From Bacteroidetes bacterium UBA2475 (GTDB taxonomy: Bacteria > Bacteroidota > Bacteroidia > B-17B0 > Aurantibacillaceae), in the NCBI GenBank assembly GCA_002342065.1, contig DDPF01000003.1:186001-250000 (forward strand): a stretch of 64,000 bases of DNA, in the 5' to 3' direction. Position 1 is the first letter of the stretch, and each line of letters starts with the position of its first letter. This document shows, one piece after another, positions 1-8,207 of the stretch. The notes under the pieces are model-generated. The model worked only from the letters and a program-made list of their open reading frames with translations, had not been told where the DNA came from and did no database searches. The position numbers and the translations under genes are program-made.

Positions 1-323
1 TAATGCTTATGGAAAAAGCCGGTACCGCTTTTTTTTATGTGCACGACAGAACATCGGGTGGCGAAATTGAAGTAGATAATAAAAAATACCTGACCTATAT
101 GCAGGAAAAAATGATGGCCACACAACCCGATATGATGATAGATTACGCTAAATTTTTAAAAGCAGAATTTATCAAACAAGGATTAAAAGATCCCATTATT
201 AGAGCGCAAAGTTATGTAACCCTTAATGGAAGGGGCTCACGCGAGTTTATTGATCCGCAAGTTGATTTGAGCATTCAAAGCAATTCTTTCTTAAAAAATA
301 AAAACTGGGTAAAAAAATATTAG
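1..323 (+). CDS. HTTM-domain protein, C-terminal end (5' cut by window edge)
   Basis: Only the last 107 or so codons are present; the frame is open through the left edge, so the true start lies outside the window. The visible part matches the C-terminal periplasmic tail of HTTM proteins (horizontally transferred transmembrane domain, related to vitamin K-dependent gamma-carboxylase): a 'HDRTSGGEIEVD' beta segment, 'LTYMQEKMMATQPDMM', and an 'LNGRGSREFIDPQVDL' motif near the end. In Bacteroidota such proteins often sit beside FecA-like receptors, and here a TonB receptor begins 6 bp downstream, suggesting one transcript. The membrane-spanning catalytic part is not in the window, so activity cannot be judged. 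Confidence 0.82.
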   Translation, partial: MLMEKAGTAFFYVHDRTSGGEIEVDNKKYLTYMQEKMMATQPDMMIDYAKFLKAEFIKQGLKDPIIRAQSYVTLNGRGSREFIDPQVDLSIQSNSFLKNKNWVKKY

Positions 324-329
324 TGCTAC

Positions 330-2549
330 ATGCGTTTAATCTGTCTCTACATATTTTTATTTTTAAGTTATTTTGTTTTTTCACAAAACGATTCACTCAG
401 AACCGATTCAATTAAGAACAAAGGAAATAAAAATATTAATTTAACCGAGGTAGAAGTTGTTGCTGAAAAAGATAATAGTTTTGGCATCTCACGTTTAAAT
501 AATGTAGAAGGCACAACCATTTATGCCGGAAAAAAATCGGAAGCAATTTATTTACAAGATCTCAATGCAAACCTTGCTGCTAATAATAGTCGCCAGGTAT
601 TTGCAAAAATTGCAGGTATAAATATTTTCGAGAACGATGGGTCTGGCGCTACTATTGGCATTGGTGGACGAGGACTAAATCCCAACCGTATCTCTAATTT
701 TAATACACGGCAGAACGGTTACGATATTTCTGCCGATGCATTGGGTTATCCTGAAAGTTATTACACACCACCAACAGAAGCAATTGAGCGTATAGAAATT
801 TTACGTGGCGCGGCAGGTTTACAATTTGGAACACAGTTTGGTGGCATGATCAATTATAAATTTGCAGAGGCTCCAAAAGATAAAAAGATCTCTGCAAAAT
901 TCCGTCAAACCGGTGGATCATATGGTTTTATAAATTCGTTCAATCAACTTTCAGGCACAGTAAATAAATTATCTTACAATACGTTTTACCAGTACAAACA
1001 TTACACCGGGTGGCGTGAGCGTTCTGAATTAATCAGCCACACTGCTTTTGCTTCGCTTAAGTATCAGGTTAGTGAAAAATTCTATGTTAAAGGTGAGTAC
1101 ACTTTTCTTTCATATCTGGCACAACAACCCGGCGGCTTAACAGATAAACAATTCGAAAAAGATCCAACAACAGTTAATCGTTACAGGAACTGGTTTAAAG
1201 TAAACTGGAATTTATTTTCTTTAACTGCCGATTATAAAGTTTCAGAAAAAGGCCGTTTAAATTTTTTATGTTTTGGTTTAAATGCCGGCCGCGACGCTTT
1301 AGGAAATTTAGGACGGATAGACAGGGCCGACGATACAGCAATATACCGAAATTTATTGAGCGATGTTTACACCAATTATGGTGGCGAGTTGCGATTTTTA
1401 CAACGTTATATTCTGTTTAACCAAAACTGCAATTTTTTAATTGGCGCAAGGGTTTACAAAGGCAACACTGATCGTAAACAAGGCGATGCAGATAAAAGCG
1501 ACAAAGCACATTTTAAATTTTTAAATCCTGATAATTTAGAGAATTCAGCTTACATTTTTCCATCGTCTAATTATGCTTTATTTATCGAGAATATTTTTCA
1601 ACTCACCCGCAAGTGGAATGTTACACCAGGTTTTAGATTAGAGAATATAGTTACCAGCTCAGATGGTTATTACCGTTTGCTTAATAAAGATCTTGCAGGA
1701 AATGTGTTGTTGGATATGAAAATAGCCGATAACAGAACCAACAACCGCAGTTTTATGCTTGCAGGAATTGGAACACAATTAAAACTAAATTCGTCTGTTG
1801 AATTGTACGCTAACTTTTCTCAAAATTATCGCTCCATTAATTTTAATGATATGCGTGTTTTAAATCCAAATTTCCAGGTAGATCCAAATTTGGAAGATGA
1901 AAGCGGTTTTACTGCTGACGGGGGTTTTAGAGGTGTTATAAAAAATATTCTTTATTTTGATGTCAGTGGTTTCTACATAAATTATCAGAACAGGATAGGC
2001 ACAGTTTTAAAAATAGATAGTACTACTTACAACATTATTCGCTACAGAACAAACATTAGCGATAGCAGAAATACTGGTGTTGAAGCTTTTTGTGAAATAG
2101 ATTGGCTAAGGCTGATCAATAAAGAGGCAAAACACAAACTCTCAACCTTTATAAACATGTCGTACATTAATGCAATTTATGTAAGTAGTCAGCAAAGCGC
2201 TTACAACAATAAAAAAGTAGAGTATGTTCCAGAGGTAATTTTTAGAACCGGTTTAACCTATGCTTACAAAAAATTCAGTCTAACCTACCAATACGCTTAC
2301 ACTGACCAACAATTTTCAGATGCAGATAATTCAGAGTCTACCTCATCTGCAATTTACGGCATAATCCCCGCCTACTCTATTATGGATATTTCGGCCAGTT
2401 ACAGTTGGCGCTTTTTAGGCTTTAGTGCCGGGGTAAACAACCTGGCCAATAGCAGTTATTTTACCCGCCGTGCTGAAGGTTATCCCGGGCCGGGAATAAT
2501 CCCTGCAGACCCCATCAATGCTTACTTTACACTACAGGTAAAACTCTAA
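330..2549 (+). CDS. FecA-like TonB-dependent outer-membrane receptor
   Basis: This 739-residue protein should import a metal chelate, probably ferric, across the outer membrane using TonB energy. A signal peptide ends near FVFSQ (residues 1-19). A TonB-box-like segment, LTEVEVVAE, lies near residues 38-46. The plug follows to about residue 180 and contains GGRGLNPNR and the IERIEILRGAAGLQFG signature. The rest is a 22-strand-type barrel ending in LQVKL. It lacks the N-terminal carboxypeptidase-like domain typical of SusC receptors, so a siderophore or citrate receptor is more likely than a glycan receptor. It is probably cotranscribed with the upstream HTTM gene. The ligand is not determinable from sequence. 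Confidence 0.88.
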   Translation: MRLICLYIFLFLSYFVFSQNDSLRTDSIKNKGNKNINLTEVEVVAEKDNSFGISRLNNVEGTTIYAGKKSEAIYLQDLNANLAANNSRQVFAKIAGINIFENDGSGATIGIGGRGLNPNRISNFNTRQNGYDISADALGYPESYYTPPTEAIERIEILRGAAGLQFGTQFGGMINYKFAEAPKDKKISAKFRQTGGSYGFINSFNQLSGTVNKLSYNTFYQYKHYTGWRERSELISHTAFASLKYQVSEKFYVKGEYTFLSYLAQQPGGLTDKQFEKDPTTVNRYRNWFKVNWNLFSLTADYKVSEKGRLNFLCFGLNAGRDALGNLGRIDRADDTAIYRNLLSDVYTNYGGELRFLQRYILFNQNCNFLIGARVYKGNTDRKQGDADKSDKAHFKFLNPDNLENSAYIFPSSNYALFIENIFQLTRKWNVTPGFRLENIVTSSDGYYRLLNKDLAGNVLLDMKIADNRTNNRSFMLAGIGTQLKLNSSVELYANFSQNYRSINFNDMRVLNPNFQVDPNLEDESGFTADGGFRGVIKNILYFDVSGFYINYQNRIGTVLKIDSTTYNIIRYRTNISDSRNTGVEAFCEIDWLRLINKEAKHKLSTFINMSYINAIYVSSQQSAYNNKKVEYVPEVIFRTGLTYAYKKFSLTYQYAYTDQQFSDADNSESTSSAIYGIIPAYSIMDISASYSWRFLGFSAGVNNLANSSYFTRRAEGYPGPGIIPADPINAYFTLQVKL

Positions 2550-2656
2550 AAAACGTCTTAAAATCAGTCTGTTTATATTTATACACCTTTTTTTGAAATA
2601 ATCAACCTTTTTTGATAAAATTATTCTCGTAATTTTAATGATTATTAGATTACAAT

Positions 2657-4069
2657 ATGAGTGCTTTTGATGACGATGCAGACGGGCAGAATGAGAATGA
2701 ATTTGAAGAGAATTTAAAACTTTTTGAAGATATGCTGATCTCTGGTCAGCCGCAATTTTTTGACGCTGATGACATTGAAGAAATAATTGATTATTACTTA
2801 CAATGGCTAAATTATGATATGGCTAAAAAGGCCATTGATTATGGTTTAGAGCGTTTTCCGTTTTCAAGCATCATCAAGATCCGACAAGCACAATATTTAT
2901 CAAGCCAGCATTACACACACGAAGCACTAACTATTTTAAATGAGGTAGAACAGATAGAACAAAATAATTTTGATCTTTATATGGCCCGTGGTTATATCTA
3001 TAGTCAGATGGGCTTGGGTGAGCAAGCTATTGAAAATTTTAAGAATGCCATTCCTCTTGCAGAAAGTAAAGACGAAGTTTATGTGGCCTTAGGTGTTGAA
3101 TTTTTGAATGAAGATAAACCCGATGACGCACTTTATTATTTGAAAAAAGCTATAAAATTAAATCCTAAGAACGAAGTTGCTTTAAATGAACTTTCTCTTT
3201 GTTTTGACCTTACCGGAAAATCAAGCGAGGCAATTGCTTTTTACGAAAGTTATATCGACAATCATCCTTACAGTTATTTTGCCTGGTTTAATCTAGGTCT
3301 TGGTTATAGCCGTATGGGTCTGTTTGAAAAAGCCATTGAAGCTTATGATTATTCAATTGCCATTAACGAAAATTTTAGTTCTGCGTATTTTAATAAAGCA
3401 AACTCGTTAGCGCAATTAGAAAAATACGAGGAAGCTATTGCTGTTTACAAAGAAACATTTAAGCACGAAGAACACGAGCCAACAACCTATTATTATATTG
3501 CCGAATGTTACGAGAATTTAAACCGTTTTGAAGAAGCGCTTGTAAATTATAATAAATGTGTTAAGCTTGACCCTGCCAATGCAGATGCCTGGTTAGGTAT
3601 TGGTGTTGTGTTAGATGCCATGAACCGTTTAACTGAAGGCGTGCACTACGTTAAAAAAGCAATTGAAATAAATCCTAACGATCCTGAGTATTGGTATGTT
3701 TTTGCAGAAGTACAGGAAAAGCTTGGCTTTATGGAAGAAGCCGCTATGGCCTACCAACGTGTAATTGAATTAGAATATCCGGATTATGATGTTTGGTTAG
3801 ATTATAGTAAACTTTTACACCAAAATGGTTACATTACGAATGCATTAGAGACTTTAAGCGAAGGCATAAAATATTTTCCGGATGTGGTAGAATTATATTA
3901 CCGTATGGGCGTAATTTTATTAGATAAAGAGAACAGAAAAGAGTCCTTAGAATATTTTGAAAAAGCTTTGGCAATGGATTATTCTAAACACAACGAAATT
4001 TTTGAATATGCACCTATACTTCAAAACGACAACGAAATATTGAATTTAATTTCCAATTTTAAAAAATAA
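2657..4069 (+). CDS. Cytoplasmic tetratricopeptide repeat protein
   Basis: A 470-residue protein made of TPR repeats from about residue 60 to the C-terminus; examples are 'AWFNLGLGYSRMGLFEKAIEAY' spread over residues 213-235 and 'ADAWLGIGVVLDAMNRLTEG' near 314-333. The N-terminus is acidic (MSAFDDDADG) and has no signal peptide, so it should be cytoplasmic. TPR arrays bind other proteins; no enzymatic domain is visible. It is followed after 2 bp by the ComA-like gene, implying translation coupling. A promoter resembling TTTG-N19-TAATTTTA lies at about 2610-2637. Similar TPR proteins are widespread in Bacteroidota without an assigned role. Confidence 0.85.
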   Translation: MSAFDDDADGQNENEFEENLKLFEDMLISGQPQFFDADDIEEIIDYYLQWLNYDMAKKAIDYGLERFPFSSIIKIRQAQYLSSQHYTHEALTILNEVEQIEQNNFDLYMARGYIYSQMGLGEQAIENFKNAIPLAESKDEVYVALGVEFLNEDKPDDALYYLKKAIKLNPKNEVALNELSLCFDLTGKSSEAIAFYESYIDNHPYSYFAWFNLGLGYSRMGLFEKAIEAYDYSIAINENFSSAYFNKANSLAQLEKYEEAIAVYKETFKHEEHEPTTYYYIAECYENLNRFEEALVNYNKCVKLDPANADAWLGIGVVLDAMNRLTEGVHYVKKAIEINPNDPEYWYVFAEVQEKLGFMEEAAMAYQRVIELEYPDYDVWLDYSKLLHQNGYITNALETLSEGIKYFPDVVELYYRMGVILLDKENRKESLEYFEKALAMDYSKHNEIFEYAPILQNDNEILNLISNFKK

Positions 4070-4071
4070 CT

Positions 4072-4863
4072 ATGGCAACAAACTATAATTTTAATTTATC
4101 GCATTTACCGGAACGTACCGTTAGTCCTCGCAAAAATGGTGTTACAATGGTAATGGATAAGGGCATAAGCCTGAGGGAAGCCGAGGATTTTTTAAGCTCA
4201 TCATCGGATTATGTAGATTTTGTGAAGCTTGGATTTGGCACTTCTATCATTTCAAAAAATGTAAAAGAAAAAGTAAAGCTCTACAAACAAGCCGGCATTA
4301 AAGTATACGTTGGCGGAACTTTATTTGAAGCATTTGTGGTACGCAATAAATTTGATGATTATTTAAGATACATAGAGGAGTTTGGAATGGATTGTGCTGA
4401 AGTAAGTGATGGCAGTATTGAACTTGAGCACGATAAAAAATGCGAATACATTAGGACGCTTGCTAAAAACTACACTGTTTTAAGCGAAGTAGGAAGCAAA
4501 GAAGAAGGCGTAATTATTCATCCTGCAAAATGGATAAAAATGATGGAGAATGAATTGCAGGCAGGCGCTTTTAAAGTAATTGCAGAAGCCCGCGAAAGCG
4601 GTACTGTAGGCATTTTCCATAAGAATGGTAGTGCGCACACTATGCTTATTAACAGAATTGTAAATAAAGTAAAGATCGAAAATATTATTTGGGAAACTCC
4701 TCAAAAAAGTCAGCAAGTTTATTTTCTAAAATTATTTGGTTGCAATGTAAACGTTGGTAATATTGGTGTAGATGATGTTATTCCATTAGAAACATTGCGC
4801 TTGGGTTTACGCGGCGATACTTTCTTTACTTTTTTACCTGAAGAAATGAAACAAACAGTTTAA
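4072..4863 (+). CDS. Phosphosulfolactate synthase-like protein (ComA family)
   Basis: A 263-residue TIM-barrel protein of the ComA family, whose characterised members add sulfite to phosphoenolpyruvate to give phosphosulfolactate, the first step of coenzyme M or sulfolactate synthesis. Recognisable segments are 'NGVTMVMDKGISLREAEDFL' (22-41), 'VDFVKLGFGTS' (48-58), 'VYVGGTLFEAF' (78-88), 'AEVSDGSIEL' (109-118), 'VLSEVGSKEEG' (136-146), 'VIAEARESGTVGIF' (169-182) and 'LGLRGDTFF' near the C-terminus. Length is normal. No other coenzyme M gene is nearby, so the product may feed another sulfonate, or the substrate may differ. It lies between the TPR gene and a rhodanese gene, a context that could fit sulfur chemistry but does not prove it. 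Confidence 0.85.
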   Translation: MATNYNFNLSHLPERTVSPRKNGVTMVMDKGISLREAEDFLSSSSDYVDFVKLGFGTSIISKNVKEKVKLYKQAGIKVYVGGTLFEAFVVRNKFDDYLRYIEEFGMDCAEVSDGSIELEHDKKCEYIRTLAKNYTVLSEVGSKEEGVIIHPAKWIKMMENELQAGAFKVIAEARESGTVGIFHKNGSAHTMLINRIVNKVKIENIIWETPQKSQQVYFLKLFGCNVNVGNIGVDDVIPLETLRLGLRGDTFFTFLPEEMKQTV

Positions 4864-4876
4864 AAAAATTAACCAC

Positions 4877-5179
4877 ATGAAAGAAATAACAGTACAAGAA
4901 CTAAAACAATTAAAAGACTCTAATGCAAATTTTCAATTAATTGATGTGCGCGAAGAACACGAATTTGATGAAGCAAACCTTAACGGCATTTTAATTCCTA
5001 TGGGCGAAGCGTTAGATAGATCAGCTGAGATCGCAAAAGACAAACAAGTTGTTATTCATTGCAGGAGCGGTAAACGCAGCGCAACAGTTATTAACGCGCT
5101 AGAAAGTCAACAAGGTTATACTAACTTGTATAATTTAAAAGGTGGTATATTGGCTTATATCGAAGAAATTGGACTTTAA
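4877..5179 (+). CDS. Single-domain rhodanese-like protein
   Basis: A 100-residue stand-alone rhodanese domain. It has the entry motif LIDVREEHEF (21-30) and the active-site loop HCRSGKRS with catalytic Cys62, which would carry a persulfide. The loop has the six-residue length typical of sulfurtransferases rather than of Cdc25-like phosphatases. There is no signal peptide, so it acts in the cytoplasm. It sits 13 bp after the ComA-like gene and 10 bp before the Dps gene on the same strand, so these genes are probably cotranscribed. The sulfur acceptor is unknown. Confidence 0.9.
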   Translation: MKEITVQELKQLKDSNANFQLIDVREEHEFDEANLNGILIPMGEALDRSAEIAKDKQVVIHCRSGKRSATVINALESQQGYTNLYNLKGGILAYIEEIGL

Positions 5180-5189
5180 AAATTAAACA

Positions 5190-5669
5190 ATGAGTAAATT
5201 AAATTCTATAGGTTTAGATGCAACAAAATCGAAGCATTTGGCAGAAAAGTTGGGTTTGTTATTAGCAAACTATTCTATTTTTTATCAAAACGTTCGTGGT
5301 TATCATTGGAATATTAAAGGAGAAAAATTCTTTGAATTACATTTGAAATTTGAAGAATTATATACCGATCTTCAATTAAAAGTTGACGAAGTAGCAGAAC
5401 GCATATTAACATTAGGACACGCACCAAACCATAATTATTCTGAATATAAAAAACTCTCAAAGATCAAAGAAAGTAATGAAGTAAGTGATGGAAAAAAAGC
5501 CGTAGCTGATGTTTTAACTTCGTTTGAAATAATTATAAGCTTGCAACGTGATCTTTTAAAGCTATCAGGTAAAATTGATGACGAAGGAACAAATGCTTTA
5601 ATGAGTGATTATATTCGCGCACAAGAAAAATTAGTATGGATGTATTCATCCTTTTTAAATAATAAATAA
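5190..5669 (+). CDS. dps: Dps-family ferritin-like DNA protection protein
   Basis: A 159-residue Dps protein. Dodecameric Dps oxidises iron with hydrogen peroxide and stores it, protecting DNA in stress or stationary phase. The intersubunit ferroxidase ligands are visible with canonical spacing: His39 (YHWN), His51 (FFELHLKFEELY), Asp66 and Glu70 (VDEVAERI). The full four-helix length is present and there is no long basic N-terminal tail, so direct DNA binding is uncertain. It follows the rhodanese gene by 10 bp and precedes the DedA gene by 4 bp. Dps genes are often peroxide- or stationary-phase-controlled; no dedicated promoter was recognised here. Confidence 0.92.
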   Translation: MSKLNSIGLDATKSKHLAEKLGLLLANYSIFYQNVRGYHWNIKGEKFFELHLKFEELYTDLQLKVDEVAERILTLGHAPNHNYSEYKKLSKIKESNEVSDGKKAVADVLTSFEIIISLQRDLLKLSGKIDDEGTNALMSDYIRAQEKLVWMYSSFLNNK

Positions 5670-5673
5670 TTTT

Positions 5674-6306
5674 ATGGTAGAGCTTTTTAAACACATTTTA
5701 CATCTAGATTTTGATTGGTTATTTGCCAATTACGGTACTGCTATCTATACAGTTCTGTTCCTTGTAATTTTTATTGAAACGGGTTTAGTGGCCATGCCTT
5801 TTTTACCCGGCGATTCTTTATTATTCACGGCAGGTTTATTTGCCCGCTCAGGACATTTAAATTTATCCTATTTACTTATTTTACTATTTATTGCTGCGGT
5901 ATTAGGTGATAATTGTAATTACTGGGTAGGAAGAAAAATAGGTTTAAAAATATTTACACTCAAAATAAAAGGCAGGGCTTTGGTTAAACAGGAATATCTT
6001 GCCAAAACACATTTGTTCTTTGAAAAGCACGGCACCAAAGCCATCATCATGGCGCGATTTGTACCCATTGTAAGAACTTTTTCTCCATTTGCTGCAGGCG
6101 TTGCAGAAATGAACTATAAAAAATTTGTAAGTTTTGATATTTTGGGTGGCGCGCTATGGATAGGCAGTTTAACCATCGCCGGCTATTTATTAGGCGAAGT
6201 TGAATTTATAAGAAAACACATTGACCTTGTTTGTTTAGGAATTATTTTGATCTCGGTATTGCCAATTATTTACGCCTACTTTACCGGTAGGAAAAAAAAT
6301 AAATGA
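5674..6306 (+). CDS. DedA-family membrane protein
   Basis: A 210-residue polytopic inner-membrane protein of the DedA/SNARE-associated family, implicated in lipid-carrier flipping and membrane homeostasis. Family motifs are present: Glu35 in the first membrane segment, FLPGDSLLFTAGLF (43-56), GDNCNYWVGRKIG (78-90), FEKHG (116-120) and the arginine motif RFVPIVRTF (128-136), followed by a hydrophobic C-terminus and a basic end (GRKKNK). The gene starts 4 bp after dps and closes this same-strand run; it converges with the lipoprotein gene only 7 bp away. Confidence 0.9.
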   Translation: MVELFKHILHLDFDWLFANYGTAIYTVLFLVIFIETGLVAMPFLPGDSLLFTAGLFARSGHLNLSYLLILLFIAAVLGDNCNYWVGRKIGLKIFTLKIKGRALVKQEYLAKTHLFFEKHGTKAIIMARFVPIVRTFSPFAAGVAEMNYKKFVSFDILGGALWIGSLTIAGYLLGEVEFIRKHIDLVCLGIILISVLPIIYAYFTGRKKNK

Positions 6307-6313
6307 TCTTTTT

Positions 6314-6958
6314 TTAGATCGCCATAGATGATGCAATAACCGAAATAATTGCAATAATTAATATAATTGCAATTATCCAAAGTATAATTCCTATAATACT
6401 AATTACTCTTGCCATACTTGCAAGATCTTCCCCGCCGTATTTATCGGGCTGTGCTTTAATTTTTCTCAAAGCCCTGTTTGCTAATACCAAACCAACTATT
6501 GAGCCTATTATTCCAACAACAAAAAACCCCGCTATACTAACTATTAATGCTATCATAGCGTCTTCGTCATCCGGCTCTTTTGGACCATCAGGCAAAAATT
6601 TAAGGGGTTTAAAATTAAGCGCTTTTAGCTTTAGTAATTGCGCATGAACTTCATGCCTTGTTGCTTTACTTTTTTGAGTGATGCGATTTTCGGGTACTGA
6701 AGCTTCTAATTGTATGTCATTATTTATTTCCTCACTACTGGTTTCTTTAGCTTTTAATAAAGGTTTTTCTTTGTTTAATGCAATTGCTTTATCATCTTTC
6801 TTAACAGATGGCTCTAAAGAGCTTGGGCTCTTTAAAGATTTACTTTTATTCCATGAAATATAATAGCCTTTTGTGTAATGCCTTTTCTCAACTTTACATG
6901 AAGAGATAATAATTAAAAGGATAAGAAGCAGACACCATAAATTGAAAATTTTTCTCAT
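6314..6958 (-). CDS. Lipoprotein with C-terminal DUF4190-like membrane domain
   Basis: A 214-residue protein. The N-terminus is a lipoprotein signal (hydrophobic segment then ISSC, lipidation at Cys21). A polar linker rich in Lys, Ser and Glu (about 22-125) follows. The C-terminal 85 residues hold two membrane segments flanking LANRALRKIKAQPDKYGG, a pattern of DUF4190-type small membrane domains. The combination of a lipid anchor and a hydrophobic hairpin is common in Bacteroidota but has no assigned function. It is a single gene, convergent with the DedA gene and divergent from the gene at 7046. Confidence 0.72.
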   Translation of the reverse strand: MRKIFNLWCLLLILLIIISSCKVEKRHYTKGYYISWNKSKSLKSPSSLEPSVKKDDKAIALNKEKPLLKAKETSSEEINNDIQLEASVPENRITQKSKATRHEVHAQLLKLKALNFKPLKFLPDGPKEPDDEDAMIALIVSIAGFFVVGIIGSIVGLVLANRALRKIKAQPDKYGGEDLASMARVISIIGIILWIIAIILIIAIISVIASSMAI

Positions 6959-7045
6959 AAAAAAAGGATTTATACTGTTAAAAATAACAAATAATGTTAC
7001 ATTATTAATCTATATAGTAATATATTTACAAACAAGATCATCACT

Positions 7046-7768
7046 GTGTTTCGTGGCCATTTATATAGATTTTTTGCTGTTGCATTTATTATCATAATTG
7101 CATCTTCTTTTTATATAAATAAGACTGAAGCCATCAGCTTATCTTTTGTATCAAAGATACTTGAAAACAAAAAATACATTACTGTTGAAGGTGAAGTGTA
7201 TTTTAAAAAACAAGGTGGCGTTTTAACTACCCGTTTAATAAAACCATTTGAAAATGTAACCATCATTAATGCAGATGGTGAAATGAAAATTTACGATGTG
7301 CTTGAAAATACATTGATGCAATCAAGTTCAGCATTAACTTCTTCTGAGTCGAGTTATTTTTGGTATTTCTTAAATGGTAATTATAATGATCTTGGGTTTC
7401 CCAAACTTGGTTATGTTATAAAAGACACTAAAGTTGAAGATGGAGTTTTTATTACGAATTGGGTGCCTAAAGCAGGTTCAAATACGCCCATTCAAAAAAT
7501 AGAAATGGTGCACGAAAAAAGTTTGCCTATTTATGTGGAATTTATAGGTCCTAAAAATAAAACTTTGGGAAAAATATTTTTTTCCGCTTACAAAAAGGTT
7601 GGCACTATAAACCTTCCCCTAAAAATTACTGAAATTGCTTACAAAGAAAAGAACGACTCAACTGTAACAACTAAAACTTATTCCAATCCAAAAGTAAATA
7701 CAGAAGTTAATTTAAATTATTTGGATTTTAAAATTCCTGCAAATGCAAAAGTGGTATCGGGTAAATAA
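7046..7768 (+). CDS. Exported LolA-like hypothetical protein
   Basis: A 240-residue protein with a GTG start and an N-terminal hydrophobic segment (about residues 8-26) that fits a signal peptide or anchor. The body is almost all beta strand, including ITVEGEVYFKKQGG, VTIINADGEMKIYDV and LPLKITEIAY, resembling the half-barrel of LolA/LolB-type lipoprotein carriers. That assignment is by fold feel and is not firm. The end overlaps the following YidD-like gene by 26 bp, so translation is probably coupled and the two may share a task in envelope assembly. The second YidD cassette (17141-19116) has no such partner. Confidence 0.6.
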   Translation: MFRGHLYRFFAVAFIIIIASSFYINKTEAISLSFVSKILENKKYITVEGEVYFKKQGGVLTTRLIKPFENVTIINADGEMKIYDVLENTLMQSSSALTSSESSYFWYFLNGNYNDLGFPKLGYVIKDTKVEDGVFITNWVPKAGSNTPIQKIEMVHEKSLPIYVEFIGPKNKTLGKIFFSAYKKVGTINLPLKITEIAYKEKNDSTVTTKTYSNPKVNTEVNLNYLDFKIPANAKVVSGK

Positions 7769-8207
7769 ATTATTATTGGGCTTTTTTTGTGTGTTTAGCT
7801 CTGTTTTATTTTCTCAAACAAAAACAGATAACGACCTCATCTTCGAAAAAACAACTTTTGTATCATCTTTTGAAACCAAACGCCAGGTAACTTATTTATT
7901 TGCAGGAAAAAATGCATTCGTAAAGTATAATCCTGTTTCATTAGTATTTGGCGGTTTAATGTATGTGTATCAAAAAACAATTTCTGTTCAAATTGGTGCC
8001 GCTTGTCCTTACGAAGTTAATTGTAGCAATTTTAGCAAACAGTGCATACAAAAATATGGTGTTTTAAAAGGTATTCCTTTAACTGCCGACAGGCTAACAC
8101 GCTGCACAAAGCTGGCAGGTATAGATATGATAGAAGGAGTTGATTTTAATTCAAGAACTCACAAAATTTACGATCACCCAAACGACTATAAAGCTAAAAA
8201 CAAATAA
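7743..8207 (+). CDS. Exported YidD-like protein (cassette copy 1)
   Basis: A 154-residue protein carrying a YidD domain (DUF37, membrane protein insertion efficiency factor) at about residues 61-125. Matches include PVSLVFGGLMYVYQKTIS, CPYEVNCSNFSKQCIQ (Cys88, Cys94, Cys101), GVLKG and ADRLTRC (Cys121). Canonical YidD is about 70-90 residues, lacks a signal peptide and helps YidC at the inner membrane. Here a clear signal peptide (to about LFSQ, residue 25) and a 35-residue spacer precede the domain, so it should work outside the cytoplasm. It overlaps the upstream gene by 26 bp and the next gene by 1 bp. A paralogue is at 18682-19116. Confidence 0.8.
   Translation: MQKWYRVNKLLLGFFCVFSSVLFSQTKTDNDLIFEKTTFVSSFETKRQVTYLFAGKNAFVKYNPVSLVFGGLMYVYQKTISVQIGAACPYEVNCSNFSKQCIQKYGVLKGIPLTADRLTRCTKLAGIDMIEGVDFNSRTHKIYDHPNDYKAKNK

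Noticed and set aside
4072..4863. Coenzyme M biosynthesis pathway
   Set aside because: Only the ComA-like first step is visible; none of the later genes occurs in the window and the organism is not a methanogen.
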